NCBI RefSeq assembly: GCF_004023625.1
Contig: NZ_ML137713.1
Span: forward strand, 62,001-126,000
Direction of reading: 5' to 3'
Source: Streptomyces cavernae
GTDB taxonomy: Bacteria > Actinomycetota > Actinomycetes > Streptomycetales > Streptomycetaceae
DNA: 64,000 nucleotides
Part shown: positions 1 through 7,987 of the stretch, piece after piece
Numbering within the stretch: the first letter of the stretch is position 1
How the letters are laid out: every line of letters begins with the position of its first letter
The notes under the pieces: generated by a model
Seen by the model: the letters and a program-made list of their open reading frames with translations, nothing else
The model's database searches: none
What the model was told of the DNA's origin: nothing
Made by a program: the position numbers and the translations under genes

Positions 1-654
1 CAGGTTCTGGTCCTCGGCGCTGCCCCAGGCGTAGACGACGTTGCTGGTCCCTTCCTCGAGGTTCAGGTCGGCCGGGCCGATGGCCACGGTGTCCGTACCG
101 GCGAGCACGACGTCGGCGCTCACGGTGCCCGAGTCGACCACGGCGGTGTCCTCCTGCGGGTTGGTCAGTCCGGTGAAGACCGGCTGTCCGCCCGCTCGGA
201 CGTCGACGGCGGGTGCGGCCGCGACATGACGAACTGTCAGGCGTGCCTTGCCGGATGCGACCTGCGAGACGTCGTTGACGAAGGCCGTCAGCCGGGGGGC
301 GCCGTCGGCGGAGAGGTGGGCGGCGACCGTGGCGTTCCCACCCTCCGGTACCTTGATCTCCTTCTCCAGGGCCGGCGTGCCTCCGGGATCCTGGCCCGCT
401 TTGAAGATCTCGATGTCATAGGTTCCGGCGGCGAGCGGCTGCGGTTCGGTCAGCGTGCCCGGCTTGAAGTCGCCGAGCAGCTCGTCACCGTTGGCGTAGA
501 CGTCGACGGTCATCCCGGGAATGCCGTGGAAGACGGACACCATGGCCTGGTCGTGTTCAGTGGCGGAGGCCGCGGTCGCGGGCGCGGTGACACCAAGGGC
601 GAGGGCACAGGCGCCGGCCGAGGCGACGACCGCAAGCGAAGTCCGGGTAATCAT
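1..654 (-). CDS. Secreted DUF4397-domain protein (3' end outside window)
   Basis: The protein starts with a Sec-type signal peptide (Met-Ile-Thr-Arg, an Ala/Val/Leu-rich core and an ATAASA-type cleavage region around residue 30). A DUF4397 beta-sandwich follows, opening with the family's typical VSVFHGIPGMTVDVYANG-like block. Its function is unknown; members are exported and some are wall-associated. The start at 654 is preferred over an in-frame ATG at 663 because the AAGGG ribosome site lies 9 nt upstream of 654 but almost touches 663. It lies about 120 bp downstream of the sigma factor on the same strand, so it is a plausible member or target of that regulon (inference). The C-terminus runs off the left edge after about 218 residues. 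Confidence 0.8.
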   Translation of the reverse strand, partial: MITRTSLAVVASAGACALALGVTAPATAASATEHDQAMVSVFHGIPGMTVDVYANGDELLGDFKPGTLTEPQPLAAGTYDIEIFKAGQDPGGTPALEKEIKVPEGGNATVAAHLSADGAPRLTAFVNDVSQVASGKARLTVRHVAAAPAVDVRAGGQPVFTGLTNPQEDTAVVDSGTVSADVVLAGTDTVAIGPADLNLEEGTSNVVYAWGSAEDQNL

Positions 655-771
655 GGGGGTCATCCCTTCGAATGGAGTGTCCGCACGGTGCGGAGTCTCG
701 GTCCTGTTTCCTGCGGAGGCGCCGCTGTGGATGCGTGTGCGAGACCTCTGTTGGACCTCTGTTGGACATGC

Positions 772-1380
772 CTAGACGCCGGTCCCCTGCGTACGGCCCT
801 GTTCGATCACTCGGCGCAGCCGGTGCAGGCCACGGCGGGCGTGACTCTTGACCGTGCCCAGGGGCATCCCGGTCCGTTCCGCTATCTGGGCCTGGGTCAG
901 GTCCTCGTAGAAGGCCATGCAGAGCACTTGCCGCTGATGGCGCGGCAGTCGTGACAGCACGTCCACCAGGAGCACCCTGTCCAGTACTGCGTCCGGCGTC
1001 GCATCGGCGTGCGGAGGCGCGTCGGTGTTCCGAGCGGCCGACTCGACCAGCGCCGAGCGCCTCGTCCTGGCTGCCAGCGCGTCGACGATCTTGCGGCGCG
1101 TGATGCCGACCAGCCAGGCGCCGAGTGCGCCCTGCTCCGGACGGAAGCTGTCCCGACCGCGCCAGGCGCCGAGAAACACCTGCTGTGTCAGGTCCTCCGC
1201 CTCGTGGGCGTCACCGAGCGAGCGGCTGGCCATGGTGTGGACGAGCGAACCCCAGCGCCGGTAGATCGCCGCGAACGCTTCCTCGTCGGCGGCGCGCAGG
1301 CCACGGGCCAGTTCTTCCTCGTACTGCGTTTCCTCCACGGGCGCGGTGAGGGCGGTGGTGGATCGCGTGTTCATGCTCAT
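772..1380 (-). CDS. ECF-family RNA polymerase sigma factor
   Basis: This is a 202-residue sigma-70 protein of the extracytoplasmic-function class. Region 2 spans about residues 30-100 (AIYRRW, then DLTQQVFLGAW and a GITRRKIVD -10 recognition segment). Region 4 spans about 135-195 (LSRLPRHQRQVL, then a helix-turn-helix around TQAQIAERTGMPLGTVKSH). Between them is a short linker with no extra domain. The ATG at 1380 has GGAGG 9 nt upstream. No anti-sigma gene is adjacent. It is instead divergent from a LitR-like MerR regulator, the arrangement known for litR/litS in S. coelicolor, where LitS directs light-induced carotenoid genes. No carotenoid genes are in view, so the regulon is unknown. Confidence 0.9.
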   Translation of the reverse strand: MSMNTRSTTALTAPVEETQYEEELARGLRAADEEAFAAIYRRWGSLVHTMASRSLGDAHEAEDLTQQVFLGAWRGRDSFRPEQGALGAWLVGITRRKIVDALAARTRRSALVESAARNTDAPPHADATPDAVLDRVLLVDVLSRLPRHQRQVLCMAFYEDLTQAQIAERTGMPLGTVKSHARRGLHRLRRVIEQGRTQGTGV

Positions 1381-1495
1381 GCCCTGGTTCCTCCTGCCGT
1401 ACGTCCCGTGCGGGACGGAAGGCCGTGTGCGGACCGCACCGGTCGCCGTGCGGGCCGTGGTGACCGGGGCGGATCTCTCTCAGTCTCGGAGGAAC

Positions 1496-1523
1496 AAACG
1501 ACGCAAAACAACACGCGTCGTTT
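1496..1523. promoter_or_regulatory. Perfect 9-bp palindrome between divergent sigma factor and MerR genes
   Basis: AAACGACGC (1496-1504) and GCGTCGTTT (1515-1523) form a perfect inverted repeat with a 10-bp spacer. A further TTGCGTCGTA half-site follows at 1524-1533. MerR-family proteins bind such spaced dyads between promoter elements. The position, just upstream of the regulator's -10 and about 115 bp upstream of the sigma start, suits autoregulation and control of the sigma gene. Binding is inferred. Confidence 0.6.
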
Positions 1524-1531
1524 TTGCGTCG

Positions 1532-1545
1532 TATAGTCGGAGTCG
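1532..1545 (+). promoter_or_regulatory. -10 element (TATAGT) and leaderless start of the MerR gene
   Basis: TATAGT at 1532-1537 is a strong -10 match. Transcription would begin about 7 nt downstream at the GTG at 1545, in frame with the regulator, which has no ribosome-binding site. A leaderless transcript is the simplest reading. No clear TTGACA-type -35 is visible; the palindrome occupies that position. Confidence 0.5.
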
Positions 1546-2567
1546 TGGACGTGGACACAGGCGTCGGTGACGACCGGGAAGACGAGGACCTGCGGGGCGG
1601 CGGAGGGCTGACCACGGGCGAGGTCGCACGGCGCCTCGGGGTGGCTCCGACCACGATCCGTACCTGGGACCGCCGCTACGGCCTGGGTCCAGACGCGCGC
1701 ACCGACGGCCGGCACCGGCGCTGGACCGCCGCGGACGTGGCGCGGCTGGAGCGGATGTGCGCCCTGACAGCGACCGGACTGCCGCCCGCCGAGGCCGCGC
1801 GCATGGCGCGCAGCGAGGCGTCGCCGGCCGGGGCCCCGGGCGGGGACACCGCCGCCGCGTCGGCGAGCCGTAGGCCCCTGACGGCCCGGGGGCGGACGCG
1901 CAGCCGGGCCGGCAGTGGCCTGCGGCTCGCCGACGCACGTCAGGAGTGCAAGGGGATCGCCCGCGCCGCACTGCGCCTCGACGCCGCCGTTCTGGATGAG
2001 CTGCTGTCGGCCGCGATCGCCGAGTACGGCCTGGTGGCCGCCTGGACCGAGGTGATCATGCCGACGCTCCAGGCGGTAGGCCGCAAGTGGGAGAGCTCGG
2101 GCGAGAAGTACGTCGAGGTCGAGCACTTCCTGTCCTGGCACGTCTCCGGGGCGCTGCGGTGCAGCGCACCCCCTGTGGTCGCCGACCGCCCCGGCGCCAC
2201 CACAGTGCTCGCGTGCGTGCCGGGGGAGAGCCACACACTGCCGCTGGAAGCACTGGCCGCCGTGCTGGCCGAGCGGGGGATCCCGGTGCGCATGTTCGGC
2301 GGCGCACTGCCCGTCGAGTCGCTCGTCGCGGCGGTGCGCAGGACCGGACCGGCCGCGGTGGGACTGTGGGCGCAGTCGCGCACCACCGCGAGCCGGCCAC
2401 TGGCCCAGCACGTGGCCGCGATGGAGTGGGGGGTGCGCGGTGCGCGCCGCAAGCCGCTCGTCCTGACGCTCGGGCCCGGCTGGGCCGGGCAGGCGGTGAC
2501 CGGTCTGCCGCGCCCCTCAGGGCTGGCGGAGGCCGTAGCGGTCCTTGAGCCGCTCGTGGCGAGGTGA
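1545..2567 (+). CDS. MerR-family regulator with cobalamin-binding-like C-terminal domain (LitR/CarH type)
   Basis: This 340-residue protein has an N-terminal MerR helix-turn-helix (LTTGEVARRLGVAPTTIRTWDRRYGL, about residues 22-47). A B12-binding cap follows, with WESSGEKYVEVEHF close to the W-x9-EH signature of CarH/LitR but one residue longer. The Rossmann part contains ESHTLP, which keeps the His expected to coordinate cobalt (family motif E-x-H-x-x-G, here with Pro in place of Gly). LitR and CarH use adenosylcobalamin as a light sensor and repress divergent genes in the dark. The start is set at GTG 1545 rather than TTG 1524, because the latter precedes the -10. Light sensing is inferred, and the altered motif leaves doubt. 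Confidence 0.8.
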   Translation: MDVDTGVGDDREDEDLRGGGGLTTGEVARRLGVAPTTIRTWDRRYGLGPDARTDGRHRRWTAADVARLERMCALTATGLPPAEAARMARSEASPAGAPGGDTAAASASRRPLTARGRTRSRAGSGLRLADARQECKGIARAALRLDAAVLDELLSAAIAEYGLVAAWTEVIMPTLQAVGRKWESSGEKYVEVEHFLSWHVSGALRCSAPPVVADRPGATTVLACVPGESHTLPLEALAAVLAERGIPVRMFGGALPVESLVAAVRRTGPAAVGLWAQSRTTASRPLAQHVAAMEWGVRGARRKPLVLTLGPGWAGQAVTGLPRPSGLAEAVAVLEPLVAR

Positions 2568-2627
2568 TCTCCGGTGGCCGCTGACGGCTGCTCGTCGATC
2601 AAGGTGCCCGAACCGCGCGGCGGCCAC

Positions 2628-2702
2628 CCCGGGCCGCTCCCGGGCCGCCCCCGGCCACCCCCGGCCACGGCCGCCCCCGGCCACCCCGGGCCACCCCGGG
2701 CC
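2628..2702. repeat. C-rich imperfect repeats in convergent intergenic space
   Basis: Between the convergent MerR and glucosidase genes are several imperfect copies of GGCCACCCCGG / GGCCGCCCCCGG. They can form overlapping GC-only hairpins. They may act as a bidirectional transcription barrier. No U-tract is present and nothing else is recognisable in 2568-2749. Confidence 0.4.
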
Positions 2703-2749
2703 GGCCGCGCCTGCCCGAGCTTGATCAGTCATGTCCGGGGGCGGGGCGG

Positions 2750-4393
2750 CTATGTCCTGAGCCAGGCTGTCTGGTCGGGTGCCAGCAGTCCGTCCTCGAC
2801 AGGGCCGCTGGCCAGCAGGATCGAGGCGTGGTCGGGCAGGGGGTACGCCTCGTCCGAGAGATTGACGACGCAGGCGAATCCCGGGTCCCGGCTGAAGGCG
2901 AGGACGCCGGCGGGGGCGTCCAGCCAGGTCATGGTGCCGTCGCCGAGGGCGGGGTCGTCGCGGCGCAGGCGCAGGGCGGTGCGGTACAGCTCCAGCATCG
3001 AGGTCTCGTCACCGGTCTGGGCCTCCACAGTGCGCTCGCCCCAGTTCGCGGGCTGCGGCAGCCAGGGCTCGGCGGAGGCGTCCTCCGGGCTGAAGCCGAA
3101 AGGTGCTGTCTGTCCCGACCAGGGGAGGGGGACCCGGCAGCCGTCGCGGCCTCGGCCGGTGTGGCCGGAGCGTTCCCAGATGGGGTCCTGGAGGACGGAC
3201 TCGGGGAGGTCCTCGACTTCGGGCAGGCCGAGTTCCTCGCCCTGGTAGACATAGGCGCCGCCGGGGAGGGCGAGCATCAGCAGGGCTGCCGCGCGGGCGC
3301 GGCGGGTGCCGAGTTCCAGGTCGACGGGACCTTCGGGCTGGTAGCGCTCGCCCGGCACCCATCGTTTGACGGTCCTGCGGGCGTAGCGGCTGGTGTGGCG
3401 CATGACGTCGTGGTTCGACAGGACCCAGGTGGCCGGGGCGCCGACCGCGCCGAGCATGGAGAGCGAGTTGTCGATGACCCTTCGCAAGTCCTCGGGATCC
3501 CAAGTGGACATGAGGAAGTCGAAGTTGAACGCGGTGTGCAGGCCGTCCCGGCGGACGTAGGCGGCGAGCCGCTCGGGGGTGTCCGCCCACGCTTCGGCGA
3601 CGAAGCACCGGTCGCCCGGGAACTCGTCGGCCACCTTGCGCCAGGCGCGGAAGATGTCGTGGACCTCGTCGCGGTCCCAGTGCGGGTGGTCGACGTGCTG
3701 CCACGGCTGACCGCCGTCCACGCCCCGGCGGGGCGGCAGGTCGGGAAGCTCCGGGTGCTTGATCAGCCCGTGGGCGACGTCGATGCGGAATCCGTCCACG
3801 CCACGGCTGAACCAGAAGCGCAGGATCGACTCGAACTCCGCGAGCACCTCGGGGTGTTCCCAGTTGAGGTCCGGCTGCTCGGGAGCGAACAGGTGGAGGT
3901 ACCACTCGCCGTCGGGCAGCCGGGTCCAGGCGGGTCCACCGAAGGCGGAGACCCAGTTGTTGGGAGCTTCGGCGCCGTCGGCGCCGCGGCCGGGGCGGAA
4001 GACATAGCGTTCGCGTTCCGGGCTGCCGGGGCCGGCGGCCAGTGCCGCCTGGAACCAGGCGTGCTGGTCGGAGGTGTGGTTGGGCACGATGTCGGGGATG
4101 ACACGGAGCCCGTACCGGTGGGCTTCCTCGATGAGCTGCTCGGCCTCGGCCACGGTGCCGAACAGCGGGTCGATGGCGCGGAAGTCGGCGACGTCGTAAC
4201 CATGGTCCGCCATCGGCGACTTGTACCACGGGTTGATCCAGATGGCGTCGACACCGAGCGCCTTGAGGTAGGGCAGGCGGGAGCGGATGCCCGCGATGTC
4301 GCCGACGCCGTCGCCGTTGCCGTCGGCGAAGCTGCGGATGTAGACCTGGTAGATGACGGCGCTGCGCCACCACGGCGTTGCGGTGGGGGACAT
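2750..4393 (-). CDS. aglA: GH13 alpha-glucosidase / oligo-1,6-glucosidase
   Basis: This 547-residue cytoplasmic enzyme of GH13 has no signal peptide. The (beta/alpha)8 barrel begins at once (WWRSAVIYQVYIRSFAD). It shows DIVPNHTS (conserved region I), GFRIDVAHG (nucleophile Asp), FVAEAW (acid/base Glu) and SNHD (transition-state Asp). It should hydrolyse terminal alpha-linked glucose from imported di- and oligosaccharides such as maltose, isomaltose or trehalulose-type sugars. It is the last gene of the uptake operon, 55 bp after the second permease, so it handles the transported sugar. The AglA name follows the Streptomyces agl loci; the exact linkage preference cannot be read from sequence. 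Confidence 0.9.
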   Translation of the reverse strand: MSPTATPWWRSAVIYQVYIRSFADGNGDGVGDIAGIRSRLPYLKALGVDAIWINPWYKSPMADHGYDVADFRAIDPLFGTVAEAEQLIEEAHRYGLRVIPDIVPNHTSDQHAWFQAALAAGPGSPERERYVFRPGRGADGAEAPNNWVSAFGGPAWTRLPDGEWYLHLFAPEQPDLNWEHPEVLAEFESILRFWFSRGVDGFRIDVAHGLIKHPELPDLPPRRGVDGGQPWQHVDHPHWDRDEVHDIFRAWRKVADEFPGDRCFVAEAWADTPERLAAYVRRDGLHTAFNFDFLMSTWDPEDLRRVIDNSLSMLGAVGAPATWVLSNHDVMRHTSRYARRTVKRWVPGERYQPEGPVDLELGTRRARAAALLMLALPGGAYVYQGEELGLPEVEDLPESVLQDPIWERSGHTGRGRDGCRVPLPWSGQTAPFGFSPEDASAEPWLPQPANWGERTVEAQTGDETSMLELYRTALRLRRDDPALGDGTMTWLDAPAGVLAFSRDPGFACVVNLSDEAYPLPDHASILLASGPVEDGLLAPDQTAWLRT

Positions 4394-4448
4394 ATGGGTG
4401 CGGTACTCCTTGCACGTCGGGGGGTGAAGGGCGACGGGGCGCCCGGGT

Positions 4449-5282
4449 CTACTTCGCCGCGCCGGCGGTGAGTCCGGCGACGATACGGCGCTGGAAGAGC
4501 AGCACCATGACCACCAGCGGGACCGTGACGAGGACGCCCGCGGCCATCTGGCTGCCGAACGGGGTCTCGTACGTCGTGGCGCCGGTGAACTTCGAGATGG
4601 CGACCGGTGCGGTCTGCATGGCGGGCTTGTTGGTCATCGACAGGGCGATGAGGAACTCGTTCCAGGCCGCGATGAAGGTGATGATCGCGGTGGTGAAGAT
4701 GCCCGGCGCCGCGAGCGGGATGATGACCTTGCGGAACGCCTGGCCGCGGGTGCAGCCGTCGACCATGGCGGCGTGCTCCAGTTCGTCCGGCATCTGCCGG
4801 AAGAACGTGGTCAGGTTCCACACCGCCAGCGGCAGCGCGAAGGACATGCTCGGCACGATCATGGCCTGGTAGGTGTTGATCCAGCCGATGTCCGTGAACA
4901 GCTTCAGCAGCGGCACCACGATCGACACCACCGGGAACATCGAGGTCGCGATGATGAGGGTCAGGATCAGCCGCTTGAACCGGAACTCCAGCCGGGCCAT
5001 GGCATAGGCGGTGAACGTGGCCACCAGCAGCGCCAGGACGGTGGTGACGCCGGCCACGACCAGGCTGTTGAGCAGCGCGCGCCCGAACCCCTGCGCCGGG
5101 TCGAACACCGCACGGTAGTTCTCGAACGACACCGATGAGGGCACCAGCGAGGTGTCGAAGATGTCCGAGGTGCGCCGCAGGCTGGAGACCAGCATCCAGT
5201 AGAACGGGGCCAGGCAGTAGGCCACCACCGCGCCGACACCCGCGTACAGCAGCCCGCTGCGCCACTTCGCTGTGAGCATCAT
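4449..5282 (-). CDS. aglG: Carbohydrate ABC transporter permease (MalG/AglG type)
   Basis: This 277-residue membrane protein has six predicted helices and the MetI-like inner-membrane domain. The EAA loop for contacting the ATPase is visible as AAMVDGCTRGQAFRKVIIPLAAPG. The C-terminus ends in FQRRIVAGLTAGAAK, typical of MalG-type permeases. The ATG at 5282 overlaps the stop of the upstream permease (ATGA) and has GGAGG 7 nt before it. It pairs with the 5279-6319 permease and the binding lipoprotein. No ATPase gene is nearby, as usual in Streptomyces, where the shared MsiK serves many sugar transporters. Confidence 0.92.
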   Translation of the reverse strand: MMLTAKWRSGLLYAGVGAVVAYCLAPFYWMLVSSLRRTSDIFDTSLVPSSVSFENYRAVFDPAQGFGRALLNSLVVAGVTTVLALLVATFTAYAMARLEFRFKRLILTLIIATSMFPVVSIVVPLLKLFTDIGWINTYQAMIVPSMSFALPLAVWNLTTFFRQMPDELEHAAMVDGCTRGQAFRKVIIPLAAPGIFTTAIITFIAAWNEFLIALSMTNKPAMQTAPVAISKFTGATTYETPFGSQMAAGVLVTVPLVVMVLLFQRRIVAGLTAGAAK

Positions 5283-6319
5283 GACGTCACCTCCGCACGG
5301 CGCAGCGCCGGGATCCGCAGACGCCTGCCCTTCCGCTTGTGTGTGTCCGCACCGACGTCGCCGATCAGATCGGCCCCCAGCAGCCGTACGAATGCCAGGG
5401 CGATGAGGAAGACGTAGAGAAAGAGGAGCACCGCGTACGCGGACGCCGGTCCGAAACGGACGTTGGACGCCTCGTGGTGCGCCAGCATCGACAGGGTCTC
5501 CACCGAGTGCTTCTGCGCGCCGACGAGGATGTAGGGCAGGTCGAACATCCGCAGCGCGTCCATGCAGCGGAACAGCATCGCCACCAGCAGCGCGGGCTTC
5601 ACCAGGGGCAGGGTGATGTGCCAGAACCGGCGCGCCGCGCTCGCTCCGTCGATGCGGGCCGCCTCGTAGACCTCCTTCGGGATCACCTGCAGTCCGGCCA
5701 GAACCAGCAGCCCGATGAAGGGAGCGGTCTTCCACACCTCGGCGACGATGACCGCGACCTTTGCCTGGAAGCCCTCGGTGGTCCACAGGATCTGTTGGCC
5801 GATGAGTGCGTTGGCGATGCCGTCGCTGTTGAAGATCCAGCGCCACAGCAGGCCGGAGATGGCGGTGGGCACTGCCCAGGGCACCAGGATGCCTGCCCGA
5901 ACCAGGCCGCGGCCCCGGAACGCCTCGTGCATGATCAAGGCCATCCCCACACCGATCAGCGTCTCCAGGCCCACCGTGACGACGGTGAAGAAGGTGGTGT
6001 TCCAGAAGGCGTTCCAGAACCGCTCCCCGGCCTGGCCGAGGATGTCGGCGTAGTTCTGCAGCCCGACGAACGGTTCGGTGTCGCGGATGAAGCCGGTCTT
6101 CGGGTCCAGCCCCTTGGCCCCGTACAGCGACCCGTTCAGCGCCATGAGCGTCGGGTAGAGCACGACGATCGCCAGCACCACCAGCGTCGGGGACACCAGC
6201 AACGCCGCCATCCGGCCCGAGCCCGCGGTTGCCCGGGCCCGCCGCCGGTTCACCGGCCCGCGGTCACCGCCGGCCGCACGGCCGGCGCCGGTTTCGGGCG
6301 GGGTCTTGGTGACGGCCAT
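5279..6319 (-). CDS. aglF: Carbohydrate ABC transporter permease (MalF/AglF type)
   Basis: This 346-residue permease has a Gly/Arg-rich cytoplasmic N-terminus of about 35 residues, then six helices starting at MAALLVSPTLVVLAIVVLYPTL. The EAA loop is EAARIDGASAARRFWHITLPLVKP. It forms the sugar channel together with the MalG-type partner. It starts 12 bp after the binding-protein gene and overlaps the next permease by 4 bp, so translation is probably coupled. Confidence 0.92.
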   Translation of the reverse strand: MAVTKTPPETGAGRAAGGDRGPVNRRRARATAGSGRMAALLVSPTLVVLAIVVLYPTLMALNGSLYGAKGLDPKTGFIRDTEPFVGLQNYADILGQAGERFWNAFWNTTFFTVVTVGLETLIGVGMALIMHEAFRGRGLVRAGILVPWAVPTAISGLLWRWIFNSDGIANALIGQQILWTTEGFQAKVAVIVAEVWKTAPFIGLLVLAGLQVIPKEVYEAARIDGASAARRFWHITLPLVKPALLVAMLFRCMDALRMFDLPYILVGAQKHSVETLSMLAHHEASNVRFGPASAYAVLLFLYVFLIALAFVRLLGADLIGDVGADTHKRKGRRLRIPALRRAEVTS

Positions 6320-6331
6320 GGCTCCCGCTCC

Positions 6332-7630
6332 TCACTGCGCCGCGGACTTCTGCTGCAGATCCTTCTGCAGGTCCTTCAACGCCTGCGCGCTGCTCTTGCT
6401 GCCGGTCAGTGCGGCGTACGCCTCCTGCTGGAGCGACGCGGTCACGTCGCCGTACTGCACGACCCGTGGACGAGGCACCGCGCGCAGGATGGACTCCTTG
6501 AGCACCGGCAGATACGGGTACTGCTCGACCAGCGCCTTGTCGTCGTAGAAGGCGGCGTACGCCGGGGCGAGGGCGGCCTCCTTGAGGAAGTACCTCGATG
6601 TCTCCTCGCTGGTGTAGAACTTCATGAAGTCGAGGGCCGTGGCCTTGTTCTTGGCGAAGGACGACAGGGCCAGGTTGTGACCGCCCAGGCTGGAGGAGCC
6701 GGGCCCGTCCAGACCGGGCAGCGGCGCGACCGCGAACTTCCCGGCTATCTCGCTCTTTCCGGCCAGGGAGTACACGTACGGCCAGTTGCGCAGGAAGATC
6801 AGCTTGCCGGCCTGGAACGCCTGACGGCTTTCCTCCTCCTGGTACGTGATCGCCTCCTTCGGGATCGTCCCGTCCTTGAAGGAGTCGACGAGGAAGTCCA
6901 GGCCCTTCTTCGCGTCCGCCGTGTCGACGTCCGGCTTGCCGCTGCCGTCGGTGACGGTGCCGCCCGCTGAGTTCACGGCCTCGGAGAAGTTCACCGTCAG
7001 GCCCTCGTACTTCTGGAACTGCCCGGCGTAGCACGACATGTCCTTGGCGTCGGGCAGCTTCTTGACCTCGGCACAGGCGGACTTCATCTCCGCCCAGGTG
7101 CCCGGGGGCTGGGTGATGCCGGCCTTCTTCAGCAGATCGGTGCGGTAGTACAGCATTCCGCCGTCCGAACTGGACGGGACCGCGTACAGGCCGTCGCGGT
7201 ACTTCGCCGTCTCCAACACCGGCTTCAGCATCCTGTCCAGCGGGAACTGCTTGCCGGGCAGCGGGTCGATCCACCGGTGGGCGGCGAACTCCGAGGTCCA
7301 CACGACATCGAGGTAGAGCACCGTGTAGGCGTCGGACTTCGTCTCCGCGTTCTGGATCATCTGCTGGCGCTGCGTGTCCGCGTCCGACGGCAGCTGGATG
7401 AGGGTGACCTTCTCCTTCGGGTGCTCCTTGTTCCAGCGGTCGATCAACGGCTGACGGGTGCCGGTGGTGTCCTTGCCGGACACGAACGTGATGGGGCCGC
7501 GGCCCTCGAACGACGTCGCCCCGGTCTGCCCGGAACCGTCGGCGCCTGACGAGCCGCAGGCGGAGAGGAGTAGCCCGGCGGCGGCGAACGCGGCCGAACA
7601 CTGACACGCTCTGGTGATCCTGGTCTTCAT
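6332..7630 (-). CDS. aglE: Sugar ABC transporter substrate-binding lipoprotein (AglE/MalE type)
   Basis: This 432-residue extracellular solute-binding protein is first in the operon. Its signal peptide ends in a lipobox (LLLSAC) with the lipidated Cys at about residue 25, followed by a Gly/Ser linker. The mature part has the type I fold features of maltose/alpha-glucoside binders (FVSGKDTTGTRQPLIDRWNKEH, later WPYVYSLAGKSE). It would capture alpha-glucosides outside the membrane for AglF/AglG. The ATG at 7630 has GGAGAG just upstream. Expression is probably repressed by the divergent LacI regulator. Confidence 0.9.
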   Translation of the reverse strand: MKTRITRACQCSAAFAAAGLLLSACGSSGADGSGQTGATSFEGRGPITFVSGKDTTGTRQPLIDRWNKEHPKEKVTLIQLPSDADTQRQQMIQNAETKSDAYTVLYLDVVWTSEFAAHRWIDPLPGKQFPLDRMLKPVLETAKYRDGLYAVPSSSDGGMLYYRTDLLKKAGITQPPGTWAEMKSACAEVKKLPDAKDMSCYAGQFQKYEGLTVNFSEAVNSAGGTVTDGSGKPDVDTADAKKGLDFLVDSFKDGTIPKEAITYQEEESRQAFQAGKLIFLRNWPYVYSLAGKSEIAGKFAVAPLPGLDGPGSSSLGGHNLALSSFAKNKATALDFMKFYTSEETSRYFLKEAALAPAYAAFYDDKALVEQYPYLPVLKESILRAVPRPRVVQYGDVTASLQQEAYAALTGSKSSAQALKDLQKDLQQKSAAQ

Positions 7631-7809
7631 GTCTCTCCTGGTCGTGCTGAGCCGGAGTCGCGGCTGGTTTCCCCGGGAGGACGCCGCTGCCGACGTGACT
7701 CTGAGATGGGCATGTGCTGAGACCGCGTTACCACTGCGCCTTATGCATCAACAGCGCAGGTCAAACCGCTGAGAGTCGGCTCGATCAGGATTGCTGCGAC
7801 TGCTCTGTG

Positions 7810-7824
7810 GCAACGCTTGCAACG
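7810..7824. promoter_or_regulatory. Probable LacI-type operator for the alpha-glucoside operon
   Basis: GCAA-N3-TTGC (7810-7820) is an inverted repeat, and GCAACG occurs again directly at 7819-7824. It lies in the 356-bp divergent region (7631-7986), about 180 bp before the lipoprotein start. LacI-family proteins bind short CG-centred dyads of this sort. The rest of the region shows no gene or riboswitch. Confidence 0.45.
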
Positions 7825-7974
7825 TAGAGGTGCGTTTTCCGGAAGTCAATGCGTTACTTCGCGGTAGTTGAGGGTGATGCGGCAGGCAGCGGCGCCCCTT
7901 ATCTGGGGTTTTACACCAGATGATCCGCCCTGAAAGCGATGTCATCCACACCGCGATCGGCGTGCTGTCTGTGC

Positions 7975-7987
7975 TACCTTCCGCTCA
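7975..7987 (+). promoter_or_regulatory. -10 element and probable leaderless start of the LacI gene
   Basis: TACCTT (7975-7980) fits the Streptomyces -10 consensus. The A of the ATG at 7987 lies 7 nt downstream, at the expected transcription start. No Shine-Dalgarno sequence precedes it. A -35 is not obvious. Confidence 0.4.

Noticed and set aside
1377..2411. Minus-strand frame opposite the MerR gene
   Set aside because: No recognisable domain and no ribosome site; the MerR reading has a clear helix-turn-helix and B12 motifs.
1..2567. Carotenoid (crt) light-induction locus
   Set aside because: The regulator pair suggests it, but no crt gene is in view; only DUF4397 lies to the left.
7748..7951. 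Small minus-strand frame in the agl divergent region
   Set aside because: No family likeness or ribosome site, and it overlaps the predicted operator and promoters.
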